Numbered from the stretch's first letter, positions 1 through 10,563 are shown. The stretch is 64,000 nt of DNA from Zobellella endophytica (GCF_003012775.1 NZ_PXYG01000006.1:1-64000); one strand, 5' to 3'. The notes: generated by a model from the letters alone, not told the origin. Numbers and translations are program-made.

Positions 1-134
1 TGCTGAAGTGTTTGTGCACTTCGACAGTCATTGAAAAACAGTATTTTTTTGTTTCCCAACGCACTGCGAGTGCCCACACAGTTTGCTTGATAGATTGTTA
101 AAGAGCGTTGACCTGGTGTTGGTCAGGACTGCGT
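1..134 (-). other. rRNA leader with boxA antitermination site
   Basis: Read on the minus strand, CGCTCTTTAACA (96-107) matches the boxA antitermination element of rrn leaders. It is followed by the conserved CTGTGTGGGCACTCGC context. The two promoters upstream show that this is the leader before 16S rather than the spacer before 23S. The mature 16S rRNA begins outside the window. Confidence 0.8.
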
Positions 135-162
135 ATTCTACGCCGTCCTTTTGATTCGTCAA
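135..162 (-). promoter_or_regulatory. rRNA operon promoter P2
   Basis: A second promoter sits about 90 bp downstream of P1: -35 TTGACG (157-162) and -10 TAGAAT (135-140), 16 bp apart on the minus strand. Tandem P1/P2 spacing of this size is typical of gammaproteobacterial rrn operons. Confidence 0.8.
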
Positions 163-226
163 GCCTCAAAACCGAAGTTTTTACCGCTTGTGACCGCGGC
201 GGGTTGCGCCGTGTCAGTGGATGCGC

Positions 227-254
227 ATTATAGGCAGCCGCGCTTTTTGCGCAA
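227..254 (-). promoter_or_regulatory. rRNA operon promoter P1
   Basis: On the minus strand a -35 TTGCGC (249-254) and a -10 TATAAT (227-232) are 16 bp apart. They are followed by GCGCATCCACTGACACGG, which closely matches the start region of enterobacterial rrn P1 promoters. An AT-rich stretch upstream (255-300) could act as an UP element. The 16S gene itself lies beyond the left edge. Confidence 0.85.
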
Positions 255-341
255 GGGCTTTTTGGTGAAAAACATCTCTTTCACCGCCAGTTGCTGATTA
301 ACTCAGCAAAAGCACAGGTTAACCACAGATTTACCCACACA

Positions 342-842
342 TCAGTGCACCTGATGTCCTTGTTGATTGATATTTTCCAGCGTCAACTCTTCGAACTTCC
401 GTACCTGGCCACCAAACTCCCTGGCGAACCGTTCGGCCACCGGCTGCTCACCAAAGCTGGCCAGGGTCGGCCCCATAGCCCCGCTCTGGCTGGAGCCCAC
501 CACATACCAGGCAGTTTCGGCATCGATAAAGTGCTCGTCGTCCGGCTTATCCCAGGGCACCTGGCTCATGTCGTGTACCCAAAGCTGCTGGCGGGCATGC
601 CGGTTTTCCTGATCCAGCGCCCAGTTCAACAGATCCCGGGTAGAGCAGAACTTGCGGATCTCTTCCGTTCCTTGCTCGTAGGCTTCCCCCTTGGGACCGG
701 GGAATTGACTGATCGCCATGCCACAGAGGTGGCACTCGTCCCCCTGCTCTATCGCCACCACCTGCCTGACCTGGGCATCCACTTCGCTTTCACTACAACC
801 AGCCAGCAGCAGCACCGAAAGCAAGAGAGACAAAAAACGCAT
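342..842 (-). CDS. nosL: NosL copper-binding lipoprotein
   Basis: NosL is an outer-membrane-anchored periplasmic lipoprotein that delivers Cu(I) to the NosDFY machinery during assembly of the nitrous-oxide reductase copper centres. The 166-residue product begins with a lipoprotein signal peptide ending in the lipobox LLAGC near residue 16. A conserved CHLCGM motif around residues 37-42 is the family copper-binding element. It is the last gene of the nos cluster, three bases after nosY, so the two are presumably cotranscribed. Downstream lies a short hairpin (about 340-356) and then the rRNA promoters on the same strand. Family assignment is firm from motif, length and neighbours. Confidence 0.93.
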   Translation of the reverse strand: MRFLSLLLSVLLLAGCSESEVDAQVRQVVAIEQGDECHLCGMAISQFPGPKGEAYEQGTEEIRKFCSTRDLLNWALDQENRHARQQLWVHDMSQVPWDKPDDEHFIDAETAWYVVGSSQSGAMGPTLASFGEQPVAERFAREFGGQVRKFEELTLENINQQGHQVH

Positions 843-845
843 AAT

Positions 846-1682
846 TTAAATCCTCGTCAGGGAACGTTGAAAAAGAAAACGGGCCAGCAGCATCAGTGTC
901 GCCAACCACAGCATCAGGCAGGCAAGCAGGCCGCCAGAGTCCAGGGCCAGCTCGCTGCCGGCCGCCATAACACCGCTTTTAACTTCACTGGATGACAACA
1001 GTCCCAGGTTGAAGATGCGGAAGATATCCGCCGGATTGAGCAGCATCAGGTAGGGCAGCGAGGAGAAATCGAGCTGTTCCGGCAAGCCGATCAACAGGCC
1101 CAGCATCAGCAGGTCGAACACCACCACGAAAAAAAACCAGAGAATGAGAGAGGCGCCGGCCGCCTTGCCCTTTTCACTGACCCAGGCACTCAGTACATAG
1201 GCCATGGCCAGGAAAATCCAGCCAAGCAGAATGGCTGACAGGATAAGGGCACCAAACAATCCCAGCACCAGTCCGGTATCCAGCTCGGGAGTCAGCAACA
1301 ACAGGGTCAGGGCTGCACTGCCAAAACCGAGGCCGGTGGCCACTGCCAACATCAGCGCCTGCCCCATAAATTTGCCGATCAGCAACTGGCCTGCAGTAAC
1401 GGGATAGGTCAGTAGTAACAGCAGGGTACCCCGCTCGGCTTCGCCGATCAGGGCATCATGGCCCAGCAGCAGGGCGATCAGCGGCAGTATCACCACCGCC
1501 AGGCTGGCCAGACTGGCCAGGCTGGATTCGATACTGGTGAAACCGACCAGGCCCGAGGCCACGCCGCCGAAATAGGCCAAGCCAACCGCCAGCCCCCACA
1601 GCATAAGGGTGATGGCCAGCACCCAGCGGTTGCGGATGCCGTCCAGCCATTCCTTACGGGCAATAATCAGTAATACGGCCAT
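846..1682 (-). CDS. nosY: NosY ABC transporter permease for copper-cluster maturation
   Basis: NosY is the membrane subunit of the NosFY ABC complex, which works with NosD to mature the CuZ site of N2O reductase. The 278-residue protein has about six hydrophobic segments. I place the start at MAVLLIIARKEW (1682); this overlaps the end of nosF by 29 bases, as is usual in nos clusters. The open frame continues upstream to 1886, but that part is only the shifted frame of nosF. The C-terminus ends in a hydrophobic segment followed by RFLFQRSLTRI. Confidence 0.92.
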   Translation of the reverse strand: MAVLLIIARKEWLDGIRNRWVLAITLMLWGLAVGLAYFGGVASGLVGFTSIESSLASLASLAVVILPLIALLLGHDALIGEAERGTLLLLLTYPVTAGQLLIGKFMGQALMLAVATGLGFGSAALTLLLLTPELDTGLVLGLFGALILSAILLGWIFLAMAYVLSAWVSEKGKAAGASLILWFFFVVVFDLLMLGLLIGLPEQLDFSSLPYLMLLNPADIFRIFNLGLLSSSEVKSGVMAAGSELALDSGGLLACLMLWLATLMLLARFLFQRSLTRI

Positions 1683-2580
1683 CGGCGGCTCCGTAACAGA
1701 TATGTTGGTACAACTCGGGCAGGTTGGGCTGCTGCCAATGGAAGTCCCGCAAACCGGGCAGGCTGCAGATGGCTTGTGCCAGCAGTTTCTTCTGCTCCGG
1801 CTGGCCCTGCAGAGCCAGTTGGCCCGGCTCGGACTGACACACCAAGGCCTGGCAAGACTCCGGCAGTTGTTGCTCCAGGTTGTCACCGTAGAGGGTGAGA
1901 GTGACCGGCAGCCGGGATTTGGCGCGCAGCTCGGCCAGGTTGCCAGAGGCCAGCAGCCGCCCTTGTCCCATCACGGCGATGCGATCCAGATAGGGCTCTA
2001 CTCCCGCCAACACATGGGAACAGAGGATGATGGCGCAGCCCTGCCGACGCAACTCGTCGATTTGCTGGTAAAAATCCCGGGTAGCCAGGGGATCCAGCCC
2101 CACGGTCGGCTCATCCAGCAGCAGCACCCTGGGCTGGCCCAACATGGCCTGGGCCAGCCCCAGCCGCTGGCGCATCCCTTTGGAGTAAGTTTTGACCCGG
2201 CGCCCGGCCGCCTCGGCCAGCCCCAAGCGCTCGAGCAGCGTCATGCCCTGTTTCGGTGCCATGCCCTTGAGCCGCGCCAGGTAACCGATGACTTCAGCGC
2301 CGGTCAACTGGTCATAGAAGCTGACATTTTCCTGCAAAAAACCAATATGCCGGCGCTGCTTCCGAAAGGTGTCCCGGGCAGGATCCTGGCCCATCACCCG
2401 CACCTCCCCCTCATCGGGCCGCAGTAACCCCAGGATCAGCTTGATACTGGTCGTCTTGCCGGCGCCATTATGGCCGAGCAGCCCCAGCACCTCGCCGGAT
2501 GACACCGCCAGCGATACCTGCCGCAGCGCTTTTTTGTCGGCAAACTGCTTACTGACTTGCCGTAAGCGGATAATGCTCAT
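1654..2580 (-). CDS. nosF: NosF ABC transporter ATPase
   Basis: NosF is the cytoplasmic ATPase of the NosFY complex that powers maturation of the N2O reductase copper cluster. The 308-residue protein shows a Walker A motif (GHNGAGKTT, about residues 37-45), the ABC signature YSKGMRQRLGLA (about 133-144) and Walker B LLLDEPTVGLDP (about 153-164), all in normal order. The first codons overlap the end of nosD by 32 bases and the end overlaps nosY, indicating tightly coupled translation. Length and context are normal for the family. Confidence 0.95.
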   Translation of the reverse strand: MSIIRLRQVSKQFADKKALRQVSLAVSSGEVLGLLGHNGAGKTTSIKLILGLLRPDEGEVRVMGQDPARDTFRKQRRHIGFLQENVSFYDQLTGAEVIGYLARLKGMAPKQGMTLLERLGLAEAAGRRVKTYSKGMRQRLGLAQAMLGQPRVLLLDEPTVGLDPLATRDFYQQIDELRRQGCAIILCSHVLAGVEPYLDRIAVMGQGRLLASGNLAELRAKSRLPVTLTLYGDNLEQQLPESCQALVCQSEPGQLALQGQPEQKKLLAQAICSLPGLRDFHWQQPNLPELYQHICYGAADGRITDYCP

Positions 2581-3847
2581 CGCTCCTCCTGTTATTCATC
2601 CCCTCGGGCAGCGCCATCAGAGGAAATGAATCCCGCACCCCCGGTCCTTTGAACACCGGAAACTGCTGTTGAACCCAACGCAGCAGACTGACCACAGGGG
2701 CATTCATCAGCCAGCGGGCCGCCGGGTATTGCCACAGCATCCGGTCCATGCCGTCATTCGGCTCGTGGGCAATATCACCCAGGCCGTCCTGATTCAGATC
2801 CCAGCCTTGGTAGTCGCTCCAGTAATTGCCGCGGCCATCCAGGGACCATTCCTGGGGTCGGTTGGAGACGTAGCGCACCTGGGTCCGGTTGCCGACCAGG
2901 GCATTGTCGAAAATGCGGTTCTGCTCGGAGCCGGCAGTCATGTGCAGCCCCAGATCACTGTGGCCCAGCCAATTGCCGCTGATTTCGTTGCCCACCGCAT
3001 GGTAGGCTAACAGTGCCTTGCCTTCCGCCCCTCTCGGGTTGAGCAAGCGACTGTTAGCCTTTGCGCCGCTCACCCGATTGCCACGGATAAGAGAATAAGT
3101 GATGTAATTCATCAGGATGCCGTAGTTTTCATCCTGCTCGGAGATATTGCCGATCACCGTCAGCTGCCGCGACTGCATCAGGGCATAGCCGGTGCGGGTC
3201 CGGTGGGTATGGTTGCCGCTGACCTCGTTATGGTTGGAGTACATATAGTGGATGCCGTAACGCAGCTCACTCAGCCGATTGCCGATCAGCCGGTTGTGGT
3301 TGCTGTAGTCGATATAGATGCCATCCCGGGTATGTCGGATCTGATTTCGACTGATCTCGCTGTCGCTGACGTTGAACAGATGAATGCCGTTGCCTCTGTC
3401 CTGGGAGCGCAGGCTGTGGTCTCCCTCGATATCGTTGTCATAGAAGCGGATGCGGCTGACCCGATCGGCCCAGATGCCGAAGCCTGGGCCACGAAGCCGC
3501 ACCCCGGCCACCTCGGTACCCGAGCCCCGCTCGGAGATAAAGATGCCCGCATCCAGGGTGCCCAGATCCCGGCCCCAGTTGCGGATGGTGAGCGACTGCA
3601 CCCGCACCCCGGGTGCATCGATATAGAGACCATGACCTTGGCCGCCTGCGTCGATCACCGTGCCCGGCTCCCCTCGCAGGTTCAGCGGCTGCTCGATGCG
3701 CAGCGCCGGATAGACACCGGCGGCCAGCACCACGGTTTCTCCCGCCGCCACCCCGGCCAGCCCGGCCACGGAGGCCGGCGTCAGCCGGACCTCCGCCGCC
3801 AGTGGCCAGGCGAACAACAGCAACAACAGCCATAGTCTGTTCATCAC
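2549..3847 (-). CDS. nosD: NosD periplasmic copper-maturation protein
   Basis: NosD is a periplasmic beta-helix (CASH/PbH1 repeat) protein that works with NosFY to build the copper centre of N2O reductase. The 432-residue protein starts with a Sec signal peptide (MMNRLWLLLLLFAWPLAA) and then carries many short repeats containing G-N-x-I or N-x-I steps, the parallel beta-helix signature, through about residue 340. Only five bases separate it from nosZ upstream, and it overlaps nosF downstream. It is a standard member of the nosRZDFYL order. Confidence 0.94.
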   Translation of the reverse strand: MMNRLWLLLLLFAWPLAAEVRLTPASVAGLAGVAAGETVVLAAGVYPALRIEQPLNLRGEPGTVIDAGGQGHGLYIDAPGVRVQSLTIRNWGRDLGTLDAGIFISERGSGTEVAGVRLRGPGFGIWADRVSRIRFYDNDIEGDHSLRSQDRGNGIHLFNVSDSEISRNQIRHTRDGIYIDYSNHNRLIGNRLSELRYGIHYMYSNHNEVSGNHTHRTRTGYALMQSRQLTVIGNISEQDENYGILMNYITYSLIRGNRVSGAKANSRLLNPRGAEGKALLAYHAVGNEISGNWLGHSDLGLHMTAGSEQNRIFDNALVGNRTQVRYVSNRPQEWSLDGRGNYWSDYQGWDLNQDGLGDIAHEPNDGMDRMLWQYPAARWLMNAPVVSLLRWVQQQFPVFKGPGVRDSFPLMALPEGMNNRRSDEHYPLTASQ

Positions 3848-3852
3848 AGACC

Positions 3853-5742
3853 TTATGCCGGCTCGACGAACATGCGGCCGACCATTTCCATGTGCAGGGC
3901 ATGGCAGAACCAGTTACAGTAATACCAGTGCACCCCGGGTTTGTCGGCAATAAAGGTGATGGATGAGGTCTGTTGCGGACTGATCTCCATGCTGACCCCG
4001 TGATTAACCATGCAGAAACCGTGGCTCACGTCCTCGATCATGTCCAGGTTGGTCACCACCACTGTCACCTCGTCACCCTGCCTGACGGTGAATTCCTGGA
4101 TGCCGTAGGTGGGCGCCACCGAAGTCATGTATACCCGCACCTTGTTGCCGTCGCGGATCACCTTGTTATCTCGCTCCAGGGTCACACCGTCCTTGGCCGC
4201 CATGGCTACGGTGTCGGCGAAGAAGGGGTCCTGGCGGTCCCAGATTTTCTTGGGATTGAGCATGTTGCGCTTGATCAGGATGCAGTCGTGGGGCTCGGCG
4301 AAGGTGGGGCCGTCGTGCACCAGCTTCATCTCCTCGCCGGAGATATCGATCAACTGGTCGTTTTCCGCATGCAGCGGACCTACCGGCAGGAAGCGGTCCT
4401 TGGAGAACTTGCACAGCACCACCAGCCACTTGCCGTCCGCATCCCGAGCCTCGGTGTGGGAAGCGTGGTTGTGGCCGGGCTGGTACTGCACATCCAGCTT
4501 CTGGCGGATGTAGTTGACGTCCTCGCCGTTATAGGCACGCACCGCATCGGCCAGGTTCCACTTCACCACCTGGCTGTCGATAAACAGCGTGGTATAACCG
4601 TTGCCGCGGCCGTCGAAAGTGGTGTGCAGCGGCCCCAGGCCCAGCTCGGGCTCGGCGGCGATGACGGCGCGAGGATCCTCGAATTGGTCCTCGAACAGAT
4701 CGTCCAATTTGGCGATCTCGATCATCGACACGGTCGGCGACAGCTTGCCGTTGGCGATAAAGTACTTGCCGTCGGGTGAGGTGTTGAGGCCGTGGGGGTT
4801 TTTCGGCACCGGCACGTAGCGGGTCAGTTCAGAGCCCTTGCGGCCGTCCAGCACCGGCACCTTGGCATCGCCCAGGGTGGTGAAGTTGCCAGCCTTGATC
4901 GCCGCCTCGATACGGGGAATGTTGAACACCGTCACCCAGTCCCGTTCGTTACGCATCATGCCGCCCAGATCGGTGGCGCCTTCCGAATTGTAACAGGTGG
5001 AGGCAGCGTATTTGCCGGTGTAACAGGCGTCGCAGTTGTCCAGGTTACCGTCGACAATGACCTGGAAGGCCACCTCCATGGTCTCGGCATCCACCGCGTT
5101 GAACATGGTGAATTGCTCGGCCGCGTCCAGGTTTTTCAGGTTGCTGCCGTCGTTGGGGTGGGGAATGATGAACTCGGCGTTGCAGAACACGTACTTGGTG
5201 TGGGGCACTTTTTGCAGGCGTAGTCCGTGGATGGCCTGCACGTTGGGGACAGTGACCATCTTGTCGCATTTCATGATATCGAGGCGGATACGGGCTACCC
5301 GACTGTTGGCCTTGTCGTTGATGAACAGGTACTTGCCGTCATATTTTCCATCCGTCATGGAGATATGGGGGTGGTGGCAGTCGCCGTTCAGGTACTTACT
5401 GCTTTCTCCAAAGACCCGCTTGCTTTCGTTGGTCAGGCCCCAGCCGGTAGCCGAGTCCACGTTGAACACCGGAATGCGCATCAATTCGCGCATGGAGGGG
5501 ACACCCAGTACCCGCACCTCACCCTGGTGACCGCCGCTCCAGAAGCCGTAGTATTCGTCCAGCTCGCCGGGCGCCACATGGGCATTCTGGGCCGCCGCCG
5601 CGGCCAGGGCCGGTGACGACGCCAGGCTCAGGCCGCCGCCGGCCGCCGCCGTGGCCAGCAGGGCGGAAGAGCCACCCAGGAACAGCCGTCGGCTCAGTTT
5701 GACGTGCTCGCTCGGTTCTTCATGTTGGTCATGCTTGCTCAT
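3853..5742 (-). CDS. nosZ: Nitrous-oxide reductase NosZ (clade I, Tat-exported)
   Basis: NosZ is the periplasmic copper enzyme that reduces N2O to N2, the last step of denitrification. The 629-residue precursor has a twin-arginine signal ([13 protein letters not shown], about residues 16-28), which marks the clade I Tat-exported type. The propeller domain carries the CuZ histidine motifs [28 protein letters not shown] and EPHDC. The C-terminal cupredoxin domain carries the CuA ligands in [12 protein letters not shown] near residues 610-621. All key residues I looked for are present. The gene overlaps the end of nosR by 14 bases. Confidence 0.97.
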   Translation of the reverse strand: MSKHDQHEEPSEHVKLSRRLFLGGSSALLATAAAGGGLSLASSPALAAAAAQNAHVAPGELDEYYGFWSGGHQGEVRVLGVPSMRELMRIPVFNVDSATGWGLTNESKRVFGESSKYLNGDCHHPHISMTDGKYDGKYLFINDKANSRVARIRLDIMKCDKMVTVPNVQAIHGLRLQKVPHTKYVFCNAEFIIPHPNDGSNLKNLDAAEQFTMFNAVDAETMEVAFQVIVDGNLDNCDACYTGKYAASTCYNSEGATDLGGMMRNERDWVTVFNIPRIEAAIKAGNFTTLGDAKVPVLDGRKGSELTRYVPVPKNPHGLNTSPDGKYFIANGKLSPTVSMIEIAKLDDLFEDQFEDPRAVIAAEPELGLGPLHTTFDGRGNGYTTLFIDSQVVKWNLADAVRAYNGEDVNYIRQKLDVQYQPGHNHASHTEARDADGKWLVVLCKFSKDRFLPVGPLHAENDQLIDISGEEMKLVHDGPTFAEPHDCILIKRNMLNPKKIWDRQDPFFADTVAMAAKDGVTLERDNKVIRDGNKVRVYMTSVAPTYGIQEFTVRQGDEVTVVVTNLDMIEDVSHGFCMVNHGVSMEISPQQTSSITFIADKPGVHWYYCNWFCHALHMEMVGRMFVEPA

Positions 5743-7894
5743 TAGACTCTCCTTGTAGTCCGGTGATATCCACGTTGGTCACTTTGATTCGAGCCGCTTC
5801 CCGCTCCAGCTCGCGCTGGCGGCGTTTCTTGGCTTTCATTACCAGCGGCGGACATTTGCGTTGGTTGTAATAAGTGATCTGGCAATCCAGGCAGTGATGG
5901 CACTCGTTGGCATTGATGCGGCCATCGGGATGAATGGCCTGCACCTCGCACTCCTTGGCGCACAGCTGGCAGGGAGTGCCGCATTCCTGCCGGCGCTTGA
6001 TCCAGTCGAACAGCCGGAGCCGGGCCGGCACGGCGAGTGCGGCGCCCAAGGGGCAGATATAGCGACAATAGGCCTTGCGCACGAACAGCGACAGCACCAC
6101 CCAGCCGAGGGCATAGAGCACATAACCCCACTCGCGCACAAAGCGCAGCGTTACTGCCGTCTTGAACGGTTCCACTTCCGCCGCCTGTTCGGCCAGGGCC
6201 AAAGACTGCAACGACAGCCCGAACAGGCCCAGCAGGATCAGGTACTTCAACGCCCACAGCCGTTCGTGGAGGGCGAAAGGCACCGTGAACTGCTTTATCT
6301 TCAGCTTGCGCGCCGCTTCGTTCACCAGTTCCTGCAAGGCCCCAAAGGGACAGAGCCAGCCGCAGAAGATACCCCGCCCCCACAGCAGCAGGGTCAGGGC
6401 CACGAAGCTCCACAGGATGAACATCATGGGATCGAGCAGGAAGGATGACCACTGGAAGCCGCCGAACAGCGCATGCAGAAAGGTGAACACATTGATGATC
6501 GACAGCTGGGCCAGGCTGTACCAACCGATGAAGAACAGGGTGTAGCAGAGATAGCCGATGCGGAGACGGTGCAGCAGGGTCGGATGTTGTACCAGCCAGT
6601 CCTGCAGGAACAGGATGATCACCAGCACCGCCAAACCGGCGGCCAGCACAGCTATCTGCACCGCCTTGTGCTGCCAGACGCTGACCCACAGCGGGGCTTC
6701 CTCTTCGGACCATACCGCCTCGGTAGCCACCACCGACTCGGGCAGGTCGAGGTAAGCATCGGGCAAGCTGTAATCGGCGTAGAAGCTGGCGAACTCACTG
6801 TCCAGGGCGCCGACCTGGCGCCGCACCATCAGCTCGAATTGCCAGGGCCGGGTCAGGTCCAGGCTGTCTTCCCGGGCGATGAAAATGGCCAGCTCGCCGA
6901 ATTCGGGCGTGCCTTCAGCCAACAGATCCGATGCCGCCAGGCGCTGGTAGTCCATGTCGCGGAAGGCGATTTCCTCTGCACCCTGCCACAACCGGATGCG
7001 GTCGAAGATGCCACCACGCACGAAGCCGTTGCCGCGGAAGCTGTAGTCGCCGTTGGCCACCACCAGCACCGGCTGATCGCCGGGCTCCAGGCTCGCCATC
7101 AGCCGATCATACTGTTGCTGCCCCAGCAGATTGATGCCGGCTTCCGCCACCCTCAGCGGGGAAAAGTACAGCGCCATAAAAACGGCGTCGGGCGCTGCCG
7201 GTCCGGTACGGGAAGCCGCCCGGGTGCCGGAAAAGGCTTGTTCCACTTCGCCTTCGGTCAGGCGCAGGGAGCGAACCAGCTGGCGCTCATACAGCTCAGC
7301 CCAACTGCGGGGCTGCCAGTCGGGCTGCAAGGTAGCCGAGGCGGCGGTTTGCTCGGGGGAGGATGCCGTCTTCCCCTCGGCCAGGGCCGCCCGGGCCGCG
7401 CGCAGCGCCCGCATGATGGTCTGGTTGATCACCATCACCGTCACGGTGGCCCCGGTGACCCCGTCCAGCGAGTGGATATCATCCCGACGGGACAATCCCA
7501 CCTGCACCCGTTCACCGGCGTCGATACCCTGATACTGGTCGACGAACTCGGTCAGCTTGATCTCAGGTATGCCGATCAGCAGTATCGGCTCGTGGTGCTC
7601 CAGTACCCGGGCATGCTCCAGCCGGCCGCTGCTGTCCATCGCCAGCAGCAGCTCCACCGGCTTGCCGGAATAGGCGGGAATATCGGTGAATTGCCGGGTA
7701 AGGAAGGCATAACTGGGCGTCTTGTCGTCGGTAATAATACGCCAGCCTTGCCACGGTTCGGAAACCGGCTCGACGGCAGCCCCGGGATACCACTGTGCCA
7801 GCAGCCCGGCGGGCGACAAGGGCGTCGTCGCAGATACCGTGCCATTGACGAACAACAGCAGCAACAAAGAGGCAAGCAACCGGACCAGTGGCAT
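5729..7894 (-). CDS. nosR: NosR, FMN/iron-sulfur membrane regulator-electron donor
   Basis: NosR is a polytopic membrane flavoprotein required for nosZ expression and electron supply to NosZ. It has an N-terminal signal segment, a periplasmic FMN-binding domain with the flavinylation motif DGVTGATVT, several membrane helices, two CxxxCP motifs (CGWLCPFG and CRYICPLG), and a C-terminal ferredoxin-like cysteine set ([12 protein letters not shown] and CHHCLDC). I choose ATG at 7894 ([13 protein letters not shown]); an in-frame TTG at 7903 is also possible. Its promoter region carries an FNR-type box. No nosX (apbE-like FMN transferase) follows in this cluster, so flavinylation must rely on a gene elsewhere. 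Confidence 0.94.
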   Translation of the reverse strand: MPLVRLLASLLLLLFVNGTVSATTPLSPAGLLAQWYPGAAVEPVSEPWQGWRIITDDKTPSYAFLTRQFTDIPAYSGKPVELLLAMDSSGRLEHARVLEHHEPILLIGIPEIKLTEFVDQYQGIDAGERVQVGLSRRDDIHSLDGVTGATVTVMVINQTIMRALRAARAALAEGKTASSPEQTAASATLQPDWQPRSWAELYERQLVRSLRLTEGEVEQAFSGTRAASRTGPAAPDAVFMALYFSPLRVAEAGINLLGQQQYDRLMASLEPGDQPVLVVANGDYSFRGNGFVRGGIFDRIRLWQGAEEIAFRDMDYQRLAASDLLAEGTPEFGELAIFIAREDSLDLTRPWQFELMVRRQVGALDSEFASFYADYSLPDAYLDLPESVVATEAVWSEEEAPLWVSVWQHKAVQIAVLAAGLAVLVIILFLQDWLVQHPTLLHRLRIGYLCYTLFFIGWYSLAQLSIINVFTFLHALFGGFQWSSFLLDPMMFILWSFVALTLLLWGRGIFCGWLCPFGALQELVNEAARKLKIKQFTVPFALHERLWALKYLILLGLFGLSLQSLALAEQAAEVEPFKTAVTLRFVREWGYVLYALGWVVLSLFVRKAYCRYICPLGAALAVPARLRLFDWIKRRQECGTPCQLCAKECEVQAIHPDGRINANECHHCLDCQITYYNQRKCPPLVMKAKKRRQRELEREAARIKVTNVDITGLQGESNEQA

Positions 7895-7931
7895 ATCGGG
7901 CAACCATAAATATCCATTTCAATTGCACAAT

Positions 7932-7973
7932 ATAATGTTAAAAAATGGCCTCGACGGGCTTGATCCAGATCAG
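7932..7973 (-). promoter_or_regulatory. FNR/DNR-type box and -10 element of the nos operon
   Basis: The site TTGATCCAGATCAG (7960-7973) matches 9 of 10 fixed positions of the FNR/DNR consensus TTGAT-N4-ATCAA. A -10-like CATTAT lies at 7932-7937 on the minus strand. A transcription start about 7 bases downstream of it (near 7925) puts the box centre at about -41.5, the class II activator position. Anaerobic or nitric-oxide control of nosR is therefore inferred. Confidence 0.7.
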
Positions 7974-8021
7974 GCGGAGGGAAATCGGCGGGGAATAAAA
8001 CGGGCGCGGTAAAAACAGGAC

Positions 8022-8049
8022 AAAAAAAAGCCGGGCGAACCCGGCTTTT
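8022..8049 (-). terminator. rho-independent terminator after rplQ
   Basis: AAAGCCGGG-CGAA-CCCGGCTTT forms a 9-bp stem with a tetraloop. On the minus strand a run of eight T follows, so it ends the alpha operon just after rplQ. The other side is also T-rich, so it may work in both directions. Confidence 0.85.
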
Positions 8050-8054
8050 GTTTT

Positions 8055-8447
8055 TTATTCTTCAGAAGCGGCTGCTTCTGTGGCCTCGACGTCGCGACCT
8101 ACCAGCTCGATATAAGCCATAGGGGCGTTGTCACCGGCACGGAAACCACACTTCAGGATACGGGTGTAACCACCCGGGCGCTCCTGGTAGCGAGGTCCCA
8201 GTTCATTGAACAGCTTGCCGACTACTTCGCTGTCGCGAGTACGGGCAAATGCCAGGCGACGGTTAGCAACACTGTCGCTCTTGGCCAGTGTGATCAGAGG
8301 TTCAACCACACGACGCAGCTCTTTAGCCTTGGGCAGAGTCGTCTTGATAACTTCATGACGAACCAAGGAGCTGGCCATGTTACGGAACATCGCCTGACGA
8401 TGGCTGCTGTTCCGGTTAAGTTGACGACCACTCTTACGATGGCGCAT
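8055..8447 (-). CDS. rplQ: 50S ribosomal protein L17
   Basis: L17 binds 23S rRNA near the peptide exit tunnel of the large subunit. The 130-residue product starts [17 protein letters not shown], the conserved basic N-terminus of bacterial L17, and has a family-typical length with an acidic C-terminal tail. It is the last gene of the alpha operon, 44 bases after rpoA, and is followed at once by a strong terminator. Confidence 0.98.
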   Translation of the reverse strand: MRHRKSGRQLNRNSSHRQAMFRNMASSLVRHEVIKTTLPKAKELRRVVEPLITLAKSDSVANRRLAFARTRDSEVVGKLFNELGPRYQERPGGYTRILKCGFRAGDNAPMAYIELVGRDVEATEAAASEE

Positions 8448-8491
8448 GACCTAATCCTTCCTAACTAAATCTGTAAAACCCGTGATCCGGT

Positions 8492-9481
8492 TTATTCATC
8501 AGCGATGCTGGCAGGCGGCCAGTTCTCCAGGCGCATGCCCAGAGACAAACCACGAGACGCCAACACGTCTTTAATCTCGGTAAGAGATTTTTTACCCAGG
8601 TTGGGAGTCTTAAGCAGCTCCACCTCGGTACGCTGTACCAGATCACCAATGTAATGGATCGCTTCTGCCTTCAGACAGTTCGCGGAGCGAACGGTCAGTT
8701 CCAGATCGTCGACAGGACGCAGCAGGATAGGATCGAACTCAGGCTTGTCTTCTTTCTCTTCCGGTTCGCTCACGTCACGCAGATCGACGAAGGCTTCCAA
8801 TTGCTCGGCCATGATGGTGGCCGCACGACGGATGGCTTCTTCCGGATCCAGGGTGCCGTTGGTTTCCATGTCGATAACCAGCTTATCCAGATCGGTACGC
8901 TGTTCAACACGGGCCGCCTCAACATTATAGGCGATACGAACCACGGGGCTGTAAGCCGCATCCAGCAACAAGCGACCGATAGGACGCTCGTCGTCTTCAT
9001 TGTGGGCGCGGGCAGCGGCAGGAATATAGCCCCGGCCGCGCTGCACCTTCAGACGCATGCTGATTTCGGCCTCGTCCCCTGTCAGATGACAGATGACGTG
9101 GTCTGGGTTAACGATCTCAACGTCATCACCATGGGTGATGTCGCCTGCAGTTACGGGACCTGCACCAGTTTTGGTCAGAGACAGGGTAACTTCGTCCTTG
9201 CCTTCCAGCTTCACAGCAACCTCTTTGAGGTTCAGCAGGATTTCCAGGATATCTTCCTGGATACCTTCCTTGCTGCTGTACTCGTGCAACACACCGTCGA
9301 GTTCGACTTCGGTGATGGCACAACCCGGCATGGAAGAAAGCAGAATACGACGCAGCGCATTACCCAATGTATGACCAAAGCCACGCTCCAGCGGCTCGAG
9401 AGTCACTTTGGCATGAGTCGGGCTGATCTGTTCGATATCAACCAGACGCGGCTTAAGAAAATCTGTTACAGAACCCTGCAT
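8492..9481 (-). CDS. rpoA: DNA-directed RNA polymerase alpha subunit
   Basis: The alpha subunit dimerises to nucleate RNA polymerase assembly and contacts UP elements and activators through its C-terminal domain. The 329-residue protein has the usual N-terminal assembly domain (about 1-235), an acidic linker containing [13 protein letters not shown], and a C-terminal domain with the DNA-binding helices around [16 protein letters not shown] and [16 protein letters not shown]. Length equals that of the E. coli protein. It lies between rpsD and rplQ in the alpha operon. Confidence 0.98.
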
Positions 9482-9505
9482 TGTGTCCTCTCTTAGAAGC
9501 TAGCT

Positions 9506-10126
9506 TTACTTGGAGTAAAGCTCGACGATCAGCTGTTCGTTAATCTCGGCAGACAGGTCGCTACGCTCAGGCAGGCGCTTGTAGGTGCCTTGCATGTTGG
9601 TAGCGTCGACTTCTACCCAAGTCGGCTTTTCACGTTGACCGGAAACCTCAAGAGCGGCTTTGATCCGGGCTTGCTTCTTGGCCTTCTCACGAACGCTGAC
9701 TACGTCCTCGGGAGAAACTTGGAAGGAAGGAATATTGACAACCTTACCGTTCACCAGGATAGCCTTGTGGCTGACCAGCTGACGTGACTCGGCGCGGGTG
9801 GCACCAAAGCCCATACGGTAAACAACGTTGTCCAGACGACCTTCCAGCAGCTGCAGCAGGTTCTCACCAGTGTTGCCTTTCAGGCGCGCAGCTTCTTTGT
9901 AGTAGTTGCGGAATTGCTTTTCCAGTACGCCGTAGATACGACGGACTTTCTGCTTTTCACGCAGCTGAACACCGTAGTCAGACAGACGCGGTTTGCGGGC
10001 GCCATGTTGACCGGGTGCGGTATCAATTTTACATTTTGAATCGATCGCGCGAACGCCTGACTTCAGGAAGAGGTCAGTGCCCTCGCGACGGCTCAGCTTG
10101 AGCTTGGGACCCAGATATCTTGCCAT
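9506..10126 (-). CDS. rpsD: 30S ribosomal protein S4
   Basis: S4 nucleates assembly of the 5' domain of 16S rRNA, and in E. coli it is the autogenous repressor of the alpha operon. The 206-residue product starts [21 protein letters not shown] and contains the S4 RNA-binding domain (about residues 96-156, including [21 protein letters not shown]). It has the cysteine-poor N-terminus of the E. coli type. The next gene, rpoA, begins 24 bases on. Confidence 0.98.
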   Translation of the reverse strand: MARYLGPKLKLSRREGTDLFLKSGVRAIDSKCKIDTAPGQHGARKPRLSDYGVQLREKQKVRRIYGVLEKQFRNYYKEAARLKGNTGENLLQLLEGRLDNVVYRMGFGATRAESRQLVSHKAILVNGKVVNIPSFQVSPEDVVSVREKAKKQARIKAALEVSGQREKPTWVEVDATNMQGTYKRLPERSDLSAEINEQLIVELYSK

Positions 10127-10156
10127 GTTCTTTCTCCAACTATCCTACAAGAAGGG

Positions 10157-10549
10157 TTATACGCGACGCTTCTTGGGAGGACGACAACCGTTGTGCGGGA
10201 TGGGAGTCACATCGGTGATGTTGGTGATGCGGAAACCTGCCGCATTCAACGCACGGATGGATGACTCACGGCCCGGACCCGGACCTTTCACCATTACTTC
10301 CAGGTTCTTAACACCGTATTCCTTGGCAATTTCACCGGCGCGCTCGGCAGCTACCTGAGCCGCGAACGGGGTGGACTTGCGGGAACCACGGAAACCTGAA
10401 CCGCCGGCGGTTGCCCAAGAGAGAGCATTACCCTGACGATCGGTAATAGTTACTATGGTATTGTTGAAAGATGCATGAACGTGGGCGATACCATCGCTCA
10501 CCTGCTTTTTAACACGCTTACGTGCACTACGAGCCGGGGTTTTAGCCAT
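10157..10549 (-). CDS. rpsK: 30S ribosomal protein S11
   Basis: S11 sits on the platform of the small subunit near the E site and the Shine-Dalgarno helix. The 130-residue product has the conserved [20 protein letters not shown] core and the C-terminal [10 protein letters not shown] tail. It lies 14 bases after rpsM and 30 before rpsD in the alpha operon. Confidence 0.98.
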   Translation of the reverse strand: MAKTPARSARKRVKKQVSDGIAHVHASFNNTIVTITDRQGNALSWATAGGSGFRGSRKSTPFAAQVAAERAGEIAKEYGVKNLEVMVKGPGPGRESSIRALNAAGFRITNITDVTPIPHNGCRPPKKRRV

Positions 10550-10563
10550 GATCTACCTTCCCG

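Noticed and set aside
1-134. 16S rRNA gene
   Set aside because: Only promoter, leader and boxA are visible; the sequence never reaches the conserved 5' end of mature 16S.
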